Positions 10,263 to 21,332 of a stretch of 64,000 nt of DNA are shown piece after piece. The notes beneath the pieces are model-generated. The model worked only from the letters and a program-made list of their open reading frames with translations. It made no database searches and had not been told where the DNA came from. Origin of the DNA: Cryptomeria japonica (taxonomy: Eukaryota > Streptophyta > Pinopsida > Cupressales > Cupressaceae); the NCBI RefSeq assembly GCF_030272615.1, contig NC_081405.1, positions 154,861,613 to 154,925,612 of the forward strand, given 5' to 3'. Position 1 is the first letter of the stretch; every line of letters begins with the position of its first letter. Position numbers and translations under genes: made by a program.

Positions 10263-11996
10263 CTTCTTATGACTTGGTCAGGTCCAGTATAAAATAAACA
10301 ATCAACAATCCATGAGAAATTTAAGCTTTTCTCAACTAGCAGTCTTCTTGCTTTAGGAGAAAAATGAGAAGGCATCTTATTAGCAGCTAAATAATTTGCA
10401 ATATCAGCATACCAGGGAGTGTGAGCTTTTATCAAGAACAAATGTTCATCTGAGAAAGCATCATCTATGGCTGCAGGATCATCCTGCAATTGAAGCCTAG
10501 AAAGATAATCTACAACTACATTAGCTTTACCTGGTTTATCAACAATTGTAATAGCAAATTCCTGCATCAATAGTAACCATTGAGCCAATCTTCCTGTAAT
10601 TGAAGGTTTGTTCATGAGATAGCTGACTGCTGTGTGATCAATGTGCACATATATTTGATATCGTGTATATAATGCCTGAATTTGTTATGTCATATATGAC
10701 TGACAACATCTCCTTTTCGGTGATAGTATAATTAAGCTCAGGTCCCTGCATGTTTTTGCTGATGAAATAAATTGCATTCTCCAAATTGTCCATCTTTTGC
10801 CTCAAAACTACTCCTATTGCATAGTTTGATGCATCTGTATGAATATGAAAAGGCAATGACCAGTTCGGTCCCTCGAGCACTGGTGCTTGAGTCAAGGCAT
10901 GTTTGAGCTTCAAGAAGGCTTCATGGCATGCAGAGGTCCAATCAAACTCCATATTCTTAGTCAAAAGACAATATAAAGGCCCTGCAATTTTACTAAAATC
11001 CTTAATAAACTTTCTATAATATCCAGCATGACCAAGGAAACTTTTGACATCCTTTTGCTTTGTGGGTGCAGGGAGGTTTTGAATGACTTCAATTTTGGCT
11101 GGGTCAACCTGTATTCCATTTATAGAGATATGATGACCAAGAACTATGCCTTCCTGCATCATCATAAAGCACTTTTCACTATTCAATGATAAATTGTAGT
11201 CTTCACACCTCTGCAAAACTTTCTTCAAATTCTTCAATGCCGCTTCAAATTCTGAACCATAAGTGGTAAAATCATCCATATAGATCTCCATTCTGTCCTA
11301 GGAAATATCTGAAAATATGCTTATTACTGCTCTTTGAAAAGTGGCTGGAGCATTACACAACCCAAAAGGAAGAACAAAATATGCATATGTTCCCTAAGGG
11401 CAAGTAAATGTAGTCTTTTCTTGATCCTTGGGAGCAATTTGAATCTGGTTGTAACCATTGAATCCATCCAAGAATGAAAAGTACCACTTCCCTGCCAAGG
11501 AATCTAACACCTGATCCACAAATGGTAATGGAAAATGATCCTTCCTAGTTGTTGAGTTCAAAGCTCTGTAATCTACACATACCTGCCATTTACCTCCTTT
11601 CTTTGGAACTATGACTAGACGCGACACCCACTGACTATCTGATATAGGATAGATAAATCCAGCATTTAATAATTTCTGCAGTTCCTCTTTAACTATCTCC
11701 CTTAATGCAGGATTAATTCTTCTTTGTGGTTGTCTAAGCGGTCTACAGTCCTCCTTGATATAAATACAATGGGTACAAATTGTAGGATCAATTCCTTGCA
11801 TATCTTTGTAATCCCACGCAAAAGTGTGTTGATGACATTTGAGCAATTCAACCAGTGTTAACCTTTGAGTCTTTGTGAGTTGATTGTTGATATTCAAATA
11901 TTTATTTTGATCAACTTCCACTTTGACAGTAAGATCAACCTGAGACGCCTCAAAAATATGAGAAGTGCAGACTTCCTGCGGCAACAGGGTATGCAA
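10247..11996 (-). pseudogene. Gypsy reverse transcriptase and RNase H (broken)
   Basis: Reverse transcriptase fingers/palm are read at 11996-11394 (VPKKGGKWQVCVDYRALNS, FLDGFNGYNQIQIAPKDQEK). The frame stops at a TAG where relatives have Trp (11394-11396). It resumes with the catalytic box YMDDFTTYG and GIVLGHHISINGIQVD (11291-10900), then the RNase H domain (FHIHTDASNYAIGVVL near 10855). The thumb and connection segment, with SYLMNKPSITGRLAQWLLLM, ends near 10247. The order is normal for Ty3/gypsy. Stops and a frame change near 10640-10680 inactivate it. Confidence 0.85.
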
Positions 11997-12071
11997 TATA
12001 TCAGTGGCTGCAGGAAAATTTGATTCTACAATATTTGATGTTAACTCCTGCCACTGCTGCTCCAGATCAAA

Positions 12072-12680
12072 CTAATTTGCTAGAATTTTATAGAGGATCG
12101 AATCGTCATCCTGGAGTTGTATGAATGATTCTCTGTCAAGATGATTGACAGAGTTGACTTCCTCCTCTAATTCTTCTCCCACGTTAAGCCAAACAACTTG
12201 TTCTTTATCAAGTTGGGGATGAGCAGGTGAATACAGAGCCAAAGTTTTAGTAGTATTTCCATCAGAAATAGTCAAGTCCCTTGATCGACATCCAATATAT
12301 GCATTGGCTGTAGCAAGCCAAGGTCTCCCTAAAATAACCGAATATCCCCCCAATGTAGCTTTAGGAGACAGGATCATAAAATCTGTTGGATATTCTGAGG
12401 AGTCTAAAGTAATGACAACATCTTAAATCATACCATCAGGCCGAACTGTGGAACTGTCAGCAAGCTGCAGGACTGTAGGAGTAGGATTGAGACTGGTTGT
12501 GTTAAGTTTTTGCATAATATCTCTTGTCATTACATTGATGGCTGCTCCCAAATCTATTAAAACATTCTTTATTTGAGTGCCATTGATGACTATTTTCACC
12601 ATAGGACTACCAAGGTTAGAATATTTAGGAATTGAAACTTTTCCCAACATAATATCGGCCAGTTGACCCATTACATGCAC
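12072..12680 (-). pseudogene. Gypsy aspartic protease (broken)
   Basis: The protease that would mature the Gag-Pol product. The first part (12680-12423) contains VLIDLGAAINVM, the D-L-G-A active-site form used by Athila/Tat elements in place of DTGA. The frame stops at 12423 and resumes at 12377 with GYSVILGRPWLATANAYIG, the usual second conserved block (ILGRPWL). The end is acidic (LNVGEELEEEVNS) and leads to the RT. The upstream linker (KKPDKNKKDPQ) is in a different frame from gag because of a shift near 12800. Confidence 0.75.
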
Positions 12681-12877
12681 TGTTTGCGGATCCTTTTTAT
12701 TTTTGTCAGGTTTCTTTAAACATGCCTTTTTAATTGCTTTACCATAGATAGGGACATCCTTGATAGCTTGAAATAATGGAATTTTAACACGTGTTTCAGC
12801 TGATCTATGATATCAAAATTTATATTCTCTTGTTGAGGAATCTCTTCAGCTTGCAACCTTTGAGGAAATGGGGGTAT

Positions 12878-14404
12878 TTACTGATTCTGAGGTATTTGGG
12901 TTGCTAGGCTAGATATTTCCTTTTCCTTTTCCTTTTGTATCTCAGTTATAACTGAAGGGGACGGGTTAGGTAAAGTTGTCCCGGATCTAAGGTGAATATC
13001 ACTTATAGAAAGAGAATGAGTTGGGTATTGATTAGGATCAACTGAATAAACTTGTTGTTGCTGCTGAGGCTTGCTATTAGGATTTGGCATGGGTTGAGTG
13101 GGCAGCTATATAGGTTTAGGTGGAACGGTATTGGCAACATGAGGAGGCATTATAGTAGGCTGCTGTGGCTGCTGTTGCTAATAACCAGAAGACTGATTTG
13201 TCCATTGCTGACCTCCTCTCCATTGAGGGGTAGGTTGTCAATTCCCTTGGAATGATTGCCATGGTCCCTGAGGTTGAGACCAATTTCCTTGTGGCTACTG
13301 CCACTGTGGAGTTTGATTGGCAAAATTTTGCCCTTGGCCTTGAGGATTATACCAATTTTGATAATTTCCAAAATTTTGATCATATGGAGATTGCCATTGA
13401 TTATTTTGTGCATAGGAATTTCCACTATAACCAGAAAAAGATAGTGGATCAGGAGACATACCTTGTCTTGGAAAATTTGGTGTTCTTTGAGCAACATAGA
13501 AAACTTGTTCATCATCCCCTTGTACTGTCTTGAAATCAAGAACTTCAAGATTTGCAACCATCTTACATCTACAGTCTCTTTTATTCTGTCTACAATGTGG
13601 ACATAATTCTGCAAGGATTGGATCAGCTTCCTCATGCTTCTTCTTAGCTTGAAGTGTGTCTAACTGAGTAGCTATATTGTTTATGATATCCTCCTTAAAA
13701 TCCTTCAAAAGGTGGCTAAGCTCCATTCGAGAAACTCCATTACTGGATGTTGATGAAGAAATTCCCGGCTTGAAGCGCCTACTCTTCTTAGAAGAAGATC
13801 TGGAATACTTTTGACAAATTTGACCAATGTCATTCCATGTTGCTTGTGTTATATCACCACCTCCCATAAGGTCCAAAGCATCTGTGCATTCATCGCTGAT
13901 TCCCTTTAAAAATATTAACTTAAGAGAATCTTCATTTAGAGTACTATGCTTGGACTTCTTGACATTGAATAGAAATCTCTCCAGATAATCTTCTAGACTC
14001 TCATCTTCCTTTTGTGTCATTCTAAAAATATCATCCCCATGGCGGTCAGTCCCTCTACAATAATATTTATATTTGACAAGAAACAACTGTTTCATCTCAT
14101 TCCATGCAGTGATTGTACTACTCCCTAGACTCATAAACCATCTCAAAGCTGATTCTTTTAAAGTGACAAGAAATATTTTGAGTCTATGGGCATCTGTAGT
14201 GTAATCATAACTTCTACAGAGAACATCAAATTCAAACAAGAAAGTGTCGGGATCCTCTGTCACTAGTCCATAGAATTTAGGAAGAGAAGAAGCTGGAATG
14301 TTCTTGAGATCAGCATTATCATGCAAATCAGAAATGGGGAACTCAAATGTTGGGTTCACAAGTGGAGGTGGGTTATTCCCACCAGGGGGTGGATTTCCTT
14401 GCAT
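12878..14404 (-). pseudogene. Gypsy gag (broken)
   Basis: Gag forms the particle that houses reverse transcription. The 369-residue N-terminal frame (14404-13295) carries the retrotransposon gag domain: LKIFLVTLKESALRWFMSL, WNEMKQLFLVKY and EDESLEDYLERF. It is followed by a basic linker, a Cys/His cluster (CPHCRQNKRDCRCK) and a Gln/Asn/Pro-rich tail. The tail continues in the same frame to 12878 but is interrupted by TAG (13295), TGA (13238), TAG (13178) and TAG (13106) before a TAA at 12878. Most of these replace a probable Gln or Trp. The start shown is the first Met of the longest frame; the true start may be further upstream. Confidence 0.8.
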
Positions 14405-14696
14405 TGGTATTTGAGGAGGAGCTACTGGACAAGGTTCCTCTTCAAGAGGTCCAAAGTCAGAAAGTTCAAATTATCTGGGGCTTGGTAAAGTGCAGCAAAA
14501 GGATTTACATCTGGTGCTTCATATGGATTGAGTCTTGTATGATTAGGACGGTTAGGAAGGAATCTACCTTGAGCATCTCTTCTTCGTATATGCATGCAGA
14601 TTCATAAGAATTACTTAAAACAAACTGAGTTATCAAAAACAACTATACTAAAAATTTAAAAATTCATAACTGTAACAGGTTTTTAGTTTGACACCA

Positions 14697-14714
14697 TCCC
14701 TGACAACAATGCCA
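14697..14714 (-). promoter_or_regulatory. Gypsy primer-binding site (tRNA-Asp-like)
   Basis: The - strand sequence TGGCATTGTTGTCAGGGA aligns with the canonical plant Athila/Tat PBS TGGCGCCGTTGCCGGGGA, complementary to the 3' end of tRNA-Asp. The differences include CG to CA/TG changes expected from deamination of methylated cytosine. It lies 4 bp from the LTR edge at 14719. Confidence 0.65.
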
Positions 14715-14718
14715 AAAA

Positions 14719-15400
14719 TGTTTGCCTCGCCAATAGGAACAATAACTAGAGCTAAAGTCTCAACCCAAAGATTGGTCATTCATTCTGTGTAGCTATTATC
14801 TCCACGACTGAAGTTCATTTACTTGTCAACCCAAGGACATATTACTTGAAATGGGTCTGCATTGTATATGCACTAAGTTCCTGTGATGGTCATTTTGCAC
14901 TATTGCAGCAACTAAATCTATTCGAAATAAACAAGTGAAAAAATAACAACTGAATGGCTACAGGAAATCTTAACATTAACAAAAGATTCTAATTAGATAA
15001 CTTTTAACTAAGTTCAAAGCTGACAAACAGGAATTACTCTGTTTGCTTTGGCTACAGGAACAGTCACAAGATCTGGTTCCAGTGGCTGCAGGAACAGTCA
15101 GCCGCTAGAACATCTACTGCAGCAAAGGGAAAACTTAATCTAACAAACGCACAGGAATACTCACCAAGTGGGCCCCCTTGGATGAGTGTATCTAGACTTC
15201 AAAGATGATTTTATATACTCAGAATAACCTAGCTTTTATTCATTGTTTTCAAAAGTCGATACGACACATGAAATGAAAGAAATGCTTCAAAAACTGGAAA
15301 ATGCTGTCTAACCTCTGAGAAGAGGTGCAGGTCTTTATTTAAAAGAAAACTATAACAAACTTCCTACAATCTAGATCGCGCCAATGAAATGAGGCGGAAA
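14719..15400 (-). repeat. Gypsy LTR, right copy
   Basis: This begins TGTTTGCCTCGCC on the + strand next to the primer-binding site. Positions 14729-15057 repeat 3150-3440 plus 4607-4645. The outer boundary is uncertain because the left copy is truncated; 15400 is an estimate. No target duplication could be assigned. From about 15400 to 16150 nothing recognisable was seen. Confidence 0.65.
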
Positions 15401-16149
15401 ACATTTATGACTACTAAGAGAAGAAGTTAATCCACAGAAAATGTGGAACTTAGCTAAACCGCAACCAAGAATATAGCATGGTGGTTGTAATGGTGGGAAA
15501 ATGATGAGTGATAGATCAAGAGGAAAACTAACCCTTTCCCTTAAAGAGAGATGAGAGTTTCACTATTGATTATCCTTCAAGCACTTTTCACCATTACATT
15601 AGGAAGATAAGGGATAATTCACTAGATTCAATCTTCACACAAAGATGATAGATTGATGATACTCAAAATAGGAGGGGACTTCACATCTTATTTATTCAAT
15701 TAGTAGATGTTCATCTTTAATTTTGAGCAATAACTTTATCACTCATTTGCAAAACTGAAACCATATCTTCAAATTATTAAACAAATTACTGGAAGGGCAA
15801 ATTTTTTGGTTCAAAATCAACTAGGGATTTTACAATGTGCAGTTGGAGTTTGATGATACTCAGTTGTCTGTCGTTCGTGAAGCTACAAGGCACTATGCAC
15901 AGCCACTAGCTTCTCCAATCATCTAGAGGTAAGCCTATTCCTCTCGACTGGCTGGATGAATTTATATGTAGACCAATTCCTCTCTGCAATACAGGAACTA
16001 GCAACTTGTGAAAGGAGACTAGTGGCAAACATCCTCAACTTTGGCACATCCTTGCCATGCCATGCCATGTTTGAGCTAATGTAGCTCTATACATCCTCGC
16101 CTTGGTTTACTGAATGTTGGGCCACAAAGACTCACAAGTCTAGCAACTA

Positions 16150-16476
16150 TGCTCAAGTTTGCTAGACTCCTCAGTATAAATTTTTGCAAAGGCCCTCATC
16201 AAGCCTTCTTTCATCTCTTCATCATCAGATGGAATTACTCTCCTAGGTCTTGCTGAATACCATTTGGTATTTAGAGTGTAGGTAGTCATACGAAGTGGGG
16301 TGTTCATAGTGTCCCTTTATCCGTGTCATAGTGGGCCTAATGTGCTCCTCATAAAATCCCAAATTAGGGTCCATGCTATGAATTGCTTGCTTCATATGTC
16401 CAAATATGCTATTAAATGTCTCATAAATCTTTCCAATGCTAGGAGAGTATGTATAAACATATCTTATGACCCGCAC
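16150..16476 (-). pseudogene. hAT-like transposase fragment
   Basis: A 77-residue frame contains IGKIYETFNSIFGHMKQAI and DPNLGFYEEHIRPTM. This resembles the region of plant hAT/DUF659 transposases where a 'MG.vYe.md.m...ik..i' helix precedes the 'W...lhtplH..ayyLnP' block. A frame change near 16240 leads to an open stretch with RRVIPSDDEEMKEGLMRAFA and YTEESSKL, consistent with the next helical part of such proteins. There is no hAT dimerisation domain in place, no terminal inverted repeats and no 8-bp duplication. It could be another transposon-derived protein; the assignment is from motif memory only. Confidence 0.35.
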
Positions 16477-19342
16477 AATAGGTGAGGTAATGGAGAAAAT
16501 ATATCTAAAACAAACGAAAGTTAATTAAATAATCAGTTTATTAAATTTGATGAAGGATATTGTGTATCATGCTTACACCAAACATGTTAAGATTCATCAT
16601 CATTATATTGCACTTGTCCCTTTGTTTCTACTCTTTTGTAACTGCTATCTTTATGACATTTGTAAGTTTGTAACTGTTGTTTATTAGTAGATGTTTCTCA
16701 ATAGTATAATGCTACCATCTTCACTTGAGATTGACAAGCATTTTCTCTCCTCTCATTCTTGTACTTATACCAACATAGTTTAGAGGTTGATTCTAAATGA
16801 TCTTGCACTACATAGAAGGTGCTGTAATGTACTCTTCCTAAGCAGTTGACCGTTGGAGACAGTTGGCCTATACTTTGAGTTCCAACTTCCCCATAGGCTA
16901 ATGTGGTTTGGTTAGGGGACTCCATAGATCTTGGAGACTGCGTTGTTCAGCCTCTTTGGCATTTCAAAGGTTTTTGGGCATGCGTGGATATGGTATCCAT
17001 GCCATATTATATTTGTATCCATATTGGATACGGGGATATGCACGCTTGGAGAGGGGCAGAGGTGTATTCAGCTACTCTGACTTTTGTTGGAGTTATCTCT
17101 TGGAATGTGGGTTCTCAATGTTAATCCTTTTTGTCTTTTATTTGTGGTGTTGTTGCTCTTAATTTCCCTCATATTCATTGTTAAATTGCTTACCTAGAAA
17201 GTGTAGCTCATTAATCCTTTAGTTAAAATGTGTATGTGATAAATAGTGTATTTCATAAGTGTCTCGTTTATGGATTCTTGGAGTCACCAAAGAGTTTTTA
17301 CTAATTTCTCTATTGCCTAATGGAGATAATTCTCTCTGTCTCCCCATGCCACACGATTCTGTCCTAGGGTAATGTTAGTAAATCTTCTTTAGTCCTCAAG
17401 GTCACTCAATTTTTTGTGTTTGTGGTCACACTCCTTAACAAAGTATAAACAATCAGAATGAAATCCGACCTGGAGAAAAATCAGCAAAAGAGAATACCAT
17501 TGTAGCAGTTTTTCATACCGTAGAAGCATAAATCATGAGAATATTGCAACAAATTGCAAATTGCTATTGTTGGCCATTTTTAACCTGCAGTACTTGCAAC
17601 TTTTGAAAGAAATATACTTGTAAATAATCTTTTTTTTGTGGTTTATCGTGAACTTTACTGATTTTGATCCATTTTGGGTGATGTTTTTTGTCATAAAAAA
17701 GGTTTTCAATTTGTTCATTTGTTTGCACATGTGCGTTTTTTGCATTTGTTTGCACAGTAGCTATTTCAACACTAATACTTCACAGGACAGCACAACCCTG
17801 CCTTTATGGACAAGTTGTTTGGTTTGTTCGTTGTCCAAAGAATGATTTGCTCAAGGTGTTCTAGGCAGCACCTCCTGATTCTCTAAAACCTCTGCTTTTC
17901 TTTCCACCTTGGTCTCTGTTCACTTGCCTCTTGTCATTCTTTTAGGAAAGGAAAAAGTTGTTAGAAGTTCTCCTTCACACTCATGTGTTTGTTTACATCC
18001 AACCAACGTGAATGTCAAAGTCATTAAAATTCATCCTTCAGACATCTTTTTTATTGAGCATTACACATTTGTATGGGTTGTTTTTTGTTGGAGCAGATCA
18101 TTTTTTGAGCAGTGTTGGGAGATTTTTGGGACTGTAGAAGGGAAAGTGCGGACTTTCAACGATTGTAATTGAACATTTGAAAACTATTATTATCTAGTTA
18201 TCATTTATGCATAATGCAATGTAATCAACGATCTGAACATAACTGGAAAATTTTATACTCAAAAATTCATGGGGTAAACTATGACTTTTATTTGCTCTCT
18301 ATATCTCTGTGCTATTAAAATGCCTTCAAAATTTAAAAGCAGCAGGATTTCTCATTTTTATTCTGCATTTTTGAAGAATCTGATTTTTCCCAATTCCAGA
18401 GTTTTTCAATGAATCTTTTTTTCTTTGCCAGTAATTTCCCCAAAATTATTTTTGCTGCTATGCCCCACACAATCCGCAACAGTGCATTCCTCAATTAAAA
18501 TATTTTAGAGCATGGAACTCTAAAACCCAATCATGGTCAAAGCTGATATCCCTATGGAAAGGTGATCACCTTACTTTGTGCTACTCTTCAGTATTGAAAT
18601 CGATGAATTGAGATGCTTGAGAATGATGTCTGTGCTGATATGGACACAATTCTACTACCAGCCAACTCTAAAGTGTCTATGCTGATATGGACGCACAATA
18701 TTTAATGAAATGGAAAATAGTTGTGGTCATACTTTTCCACACAATCTGCAGCCACTGCAACCCCCACCCTTATGAAATGTTGCTGTTGCCAATATTATTA
18801 TCGTGAAGAAAAATGAGGCCCTTTTGCTCAAGGAGAGCACCCCGCCTGCTACTGCCAGACCATCCACTTGAAACAGGAGCTGTCTTGAGTGCATTTAAAC
18901 ATCAATAGGAAACATAGGAGGAATATCTCTAGAATACTTTTGCTTTTAGCTATTAGGTTTTGAACTTGGAGTTATCTTAGTTCTGTCACAGTTTATAACA
19001 AAATTCAGTTTTTATGCTCCTTTTGCATCAACTGTTACAGAAATGTTTAGGCTTGTGTTCCTGCAGATCTTATGTGCTGTAATCCGGTTTCTTTTTTTAG
19101 CTCTTCTTCTGTCCTGGTATCATTTTTACTACAGCAACTTCTCTTTATGCATTCTACAACCTTCTTACAGGCTCAGATTTTTTAAACTTTACTGCTATTG
19201 ATATATATTTTCTTTAACTTAAATTAAAAAAACTGAGTTTGCAACACACAAGAAGAGTTTCCAAGCTTTCCTTTCTATCTGCATTTGCAAGTGTAGGTGT
19301 AAAGTTAAGTTTCTGATAGGATCTTCAAATTAATCATCTCAG
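16477..19342 (+). other. Intron 1, no recognisable features
   Basis: This is AT-rich sequence with only short chance open frames on both strands. No domain, RNA gene or repeat structure was recognised up to the splice acceptor ATCATCTCAG of exon B. Confidence 0.5.
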
Positions 19343-19425
19343 GAGAGTGGGACTTTGGCTAATCTGGCAACTGCATTAACTAGCAATGGGATTAGTGCCT
19401 TCCGCTTCGATTTTTCTGGAAATGG
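19343..19425 (+). CDS. Alpha/beta hydrolase gene, internal exon B
   Basis: This 83-bp exon lies between acceptor ...CATCTCAG and donor GTAAGC. It encodes ESGTLANLATALTSNGISAF then RFDFSGN and the first two bases of a Gly codon (phase 0 in, phase 2 out). The helix then 'FRFDFSGNG' strand-turn is the block that follows the HG motif in plant alpha/beta hydrolases. It joins directly to exon A (...HGFRSSK|ESGTL...) without missing residues and to exon C (GG|G = Gly). It is separated from its neighbours by 17.1 and 6.0 kb introns. No stops or damage. Confidence 0.85.
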
Positions 19426-19984
19426 GTAAGCTTCAAAACTAGTCATAATTTTTTATCTAATTCAGATTTCTCTTTTTACTGACATTTCGTTGTAATATGC
19501 ATGCCATATCACCTTTACCTGTGGAAATCATAGCTAATTTCTTTGTTAGCCACTATGGGAACTTGCTCCACATGATTATTTGTTAACTATTAAAATGTTT
19601 CAGGGTATGAAGATGGCACTTTGGTAAGATAAATCCTCTTTAAGAATGTTCTCTTGAAGATGGCACTTTGGCACTTTCATATTCATATTATTATTTGTTT
19701 TGACCGTAATATAATTTTCATGATGAAGAGGCTACATATGTAACCTAGGAAAGGTAATTGACTATTATAAAATATAAACTCTTCAAAGAATTAATGAGTC
19801 ATGACATGCTAGAGGGATCAACTTTTCTACTCTTGGATTCATACCAGCAATTGTTAGACATACAAAGACTTTGCCTGTGTGAAATGCAAGTTTCAAATAT
19901 ACTTTTATTATTTACATGATACTTATATGAAACCCCACTTTTTTTTTGCTCTAGGTAAATGGCATGCTCTGTAGTCCAAGTTTG

Positions 19985-20190
19985 GGAGTGGAGACCTAAA
20001 TGGGGTTGAGAGGCAACACCCCTCATGGGGGTTTGGGGCAACGCCCCCAACGGGGTCGAGGGGTACCATCCCTCATGGAGGTATATTGTCAATGCCCCTA
20101 GCGAGGTTTGGGGGCAGTGCACCCAACAAGGTCTAGAGGTAATGCCCTTGGCACATTTTCTATTGTGATATATGGTGGGGTCGAGGGGCA
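19985..20190. repeat. GC-rich degenerate tandem repeat
   Basis: About five imperfect units of roughly 35-45 bp built on GGGGTTGGGGGCAACGCCCC-like words (variants GGGGTCGAGGGGT, GAGGTTTGGGGGCAG). Each unit can pair GGGG with CCCC internally. It stands out as GC-rich in an AT-rich intron. Confidence 0.6.
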
Positions 20191-20630
20191 GAGCCTCTAC
20201 CACCAAACCTAAATTAAGGCCTTTGAAACCACACAAAACTTCATGTCGCATACCATTTTCACAATTTTTTCACTTAAGGGAGAAATTAGGTATTTGGCAC
20301 ATTTTTGTGAAGAATATTTGCTTTCCAATTGCTTTGTGAGGAAGTGTGAGGGGCGTTCATGCATTTATAGCGAAAATTTGTTTGGGGACAATGCTCTTGG
20401 TGCATTCCTTGTTGCAATATAAGATGGGGCAGAGAGGCAGAGTTCTTGCCACCGCTTCCAAATGAAGCCCTTTCAAAACACAAAAAAATTCATGTGCACA
20501 CCATTTTCAAATTTTATCATTTAAGGGAGAAATTAGGTGTTTGACACATTTGTGTGAAGAATAATTTCTCTCCAAGTACTGTGTGAAGAAGTGTGAGGGG
20601 TGTTCATGTATTTATATGGCAAAATCATGC
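20149..20630. repeat. Tandem duplication, two ~230-bp copies
   Basis: Copy 1 (about 20149-20378) and copy 2 (about 20395-20625) share the order CTTGG-GCATT, GGGGC-GAGGGGCAGAG, the block TTAAGGGAGAAATTAGGT, then GTGAGGGG-GTTCATG-ATTTATA. They differ at many positions, so the duplication is old. It merges at the left with the GC-rich repeats. Confidence 0.7.
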
Positions 20631-20694
20631 CTTTTGTCTTTTTTTCTTGTGTTCTGCGTTTTTAACGTGTCTGGTGAGTTTTTTTTGTAAAATT

Positions 20695-20780
20695 TGCCAA
20701 GTTTTTGGCAAGTACTCGCCAAAAAAAATAGTGAGTACTTGCCAAAAAAATAGCAAGTACTTGCCGAGTTTGCCAACTAT
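20695..20780. repeat. Short tandem repeat of GAGTACTTGCCAAAAAA units
   Basis: Three units of about 24 bp combine GCAAGTACTCGCC or GAGTACTTGCC with an A7-8 tract. Similar ACTCGGC/GAGTTT words occur at 4660-4760 and near 33037, suggesting a dispersed repeat family. Confidence 0.55.
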
Positions 20781-21014
20781 GATCCTTATTAAGTTATAAA
20801 TGGCAGATGTTATCCTTGCAGATTTGTGATGGGAAGATTATGGTGCCACAATGTCTAATTTTTAAATCTTGCCATCTGCATTTTCCAGTAGTATTGCTTC
20901 TGGTCGTGAGCACAATTGGAGTATTTTTGAGGCCATCCACATAAAGAAGTGTAACAGGTTGACTTAAAAGCACTTGAATGACCTTGTCTGTGTGTGGCAC
21001 AACCTTTGGTTGTA

Positions 21015-21332
21015 GGAAAAGAACGTACAAGGGCAGGGCGCACATGAAGGACTTGACCTTTTTGACATTTGACCTATAATTAGATTGGATTGTTGAGCTT
21101 GATGATGTTGATGTGGATCTATTGGTAATTGATGATGAGTTAGGTGATGAGGGAGGCAGCTGAATGGAAAGTCGATGTGGTATATGAGGAGGTAGAAGGA
21201 GAGCTTGGTGAGCTATTAGGGTTTGGTTCATCACATACACAACTTGTTCCTATCACTATGGATGAGACTCTTGTTGAGGATATTGCAGCTATACCACCCA
21301 CTTTTGCAATACCCACATAGAGGCACCAAGCT
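21015..21332 (+). pseudogene. Acidic C-terminal tail of a decayed transposase (possible hAT)
   Basis: Two overlapping + frames give VELDDVDVDLLVIDDELG and then, after a one-base shift, EWKVDVVYEEVEGELGELLG and PITMDETLVEDIAAIPPTFA before a stop. Upstream there is an RAHMKDLTFLTFDL-like string in another frame. Acidic tails like this follow the dimerisation region in plant hAT transposases. The evidence is composition and weak motif order only, so this is tentative. No terminal repeats were found. Confidence 0.25.

Larger units (their letters stand above)
3148..15400 (-). mobile_element. Decayed Ty3/gypsy (Athila/Tat-type) LTR retrotransposon
   Basis: A - strand element fills most of intron 1. 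In element order it has: LTR copy at 14719-15400 (outer edge uncertain), primer-binding site 14697-14714, gag, protease, reverse transcriptase/RNase H, integrase, extra ORFs 8445-6313, polypurine tract 6146-6160, and a second LTR copy represented by 3150-3444 plus 4607-4645. The gag-PR-RT-RH-IN order, the DLGA protease motif, the GIVLGHHIS motif after the RT catalytic box and the tRNA-Asp-like PBS place it in the Athila/Tat branch. Many stops and frameshifts disable it. The 3' LTR is broken by a solo LTR and by unexplained DNA at 4646-6145. Exact ends and target duplication were not resolved. Confidence 0.85.

Noticed and set aside
16903-17162. Two overlapping + frames of 73-84 codons
   Set aside because: No family motif and mutually overlapping frames; treated as chance.
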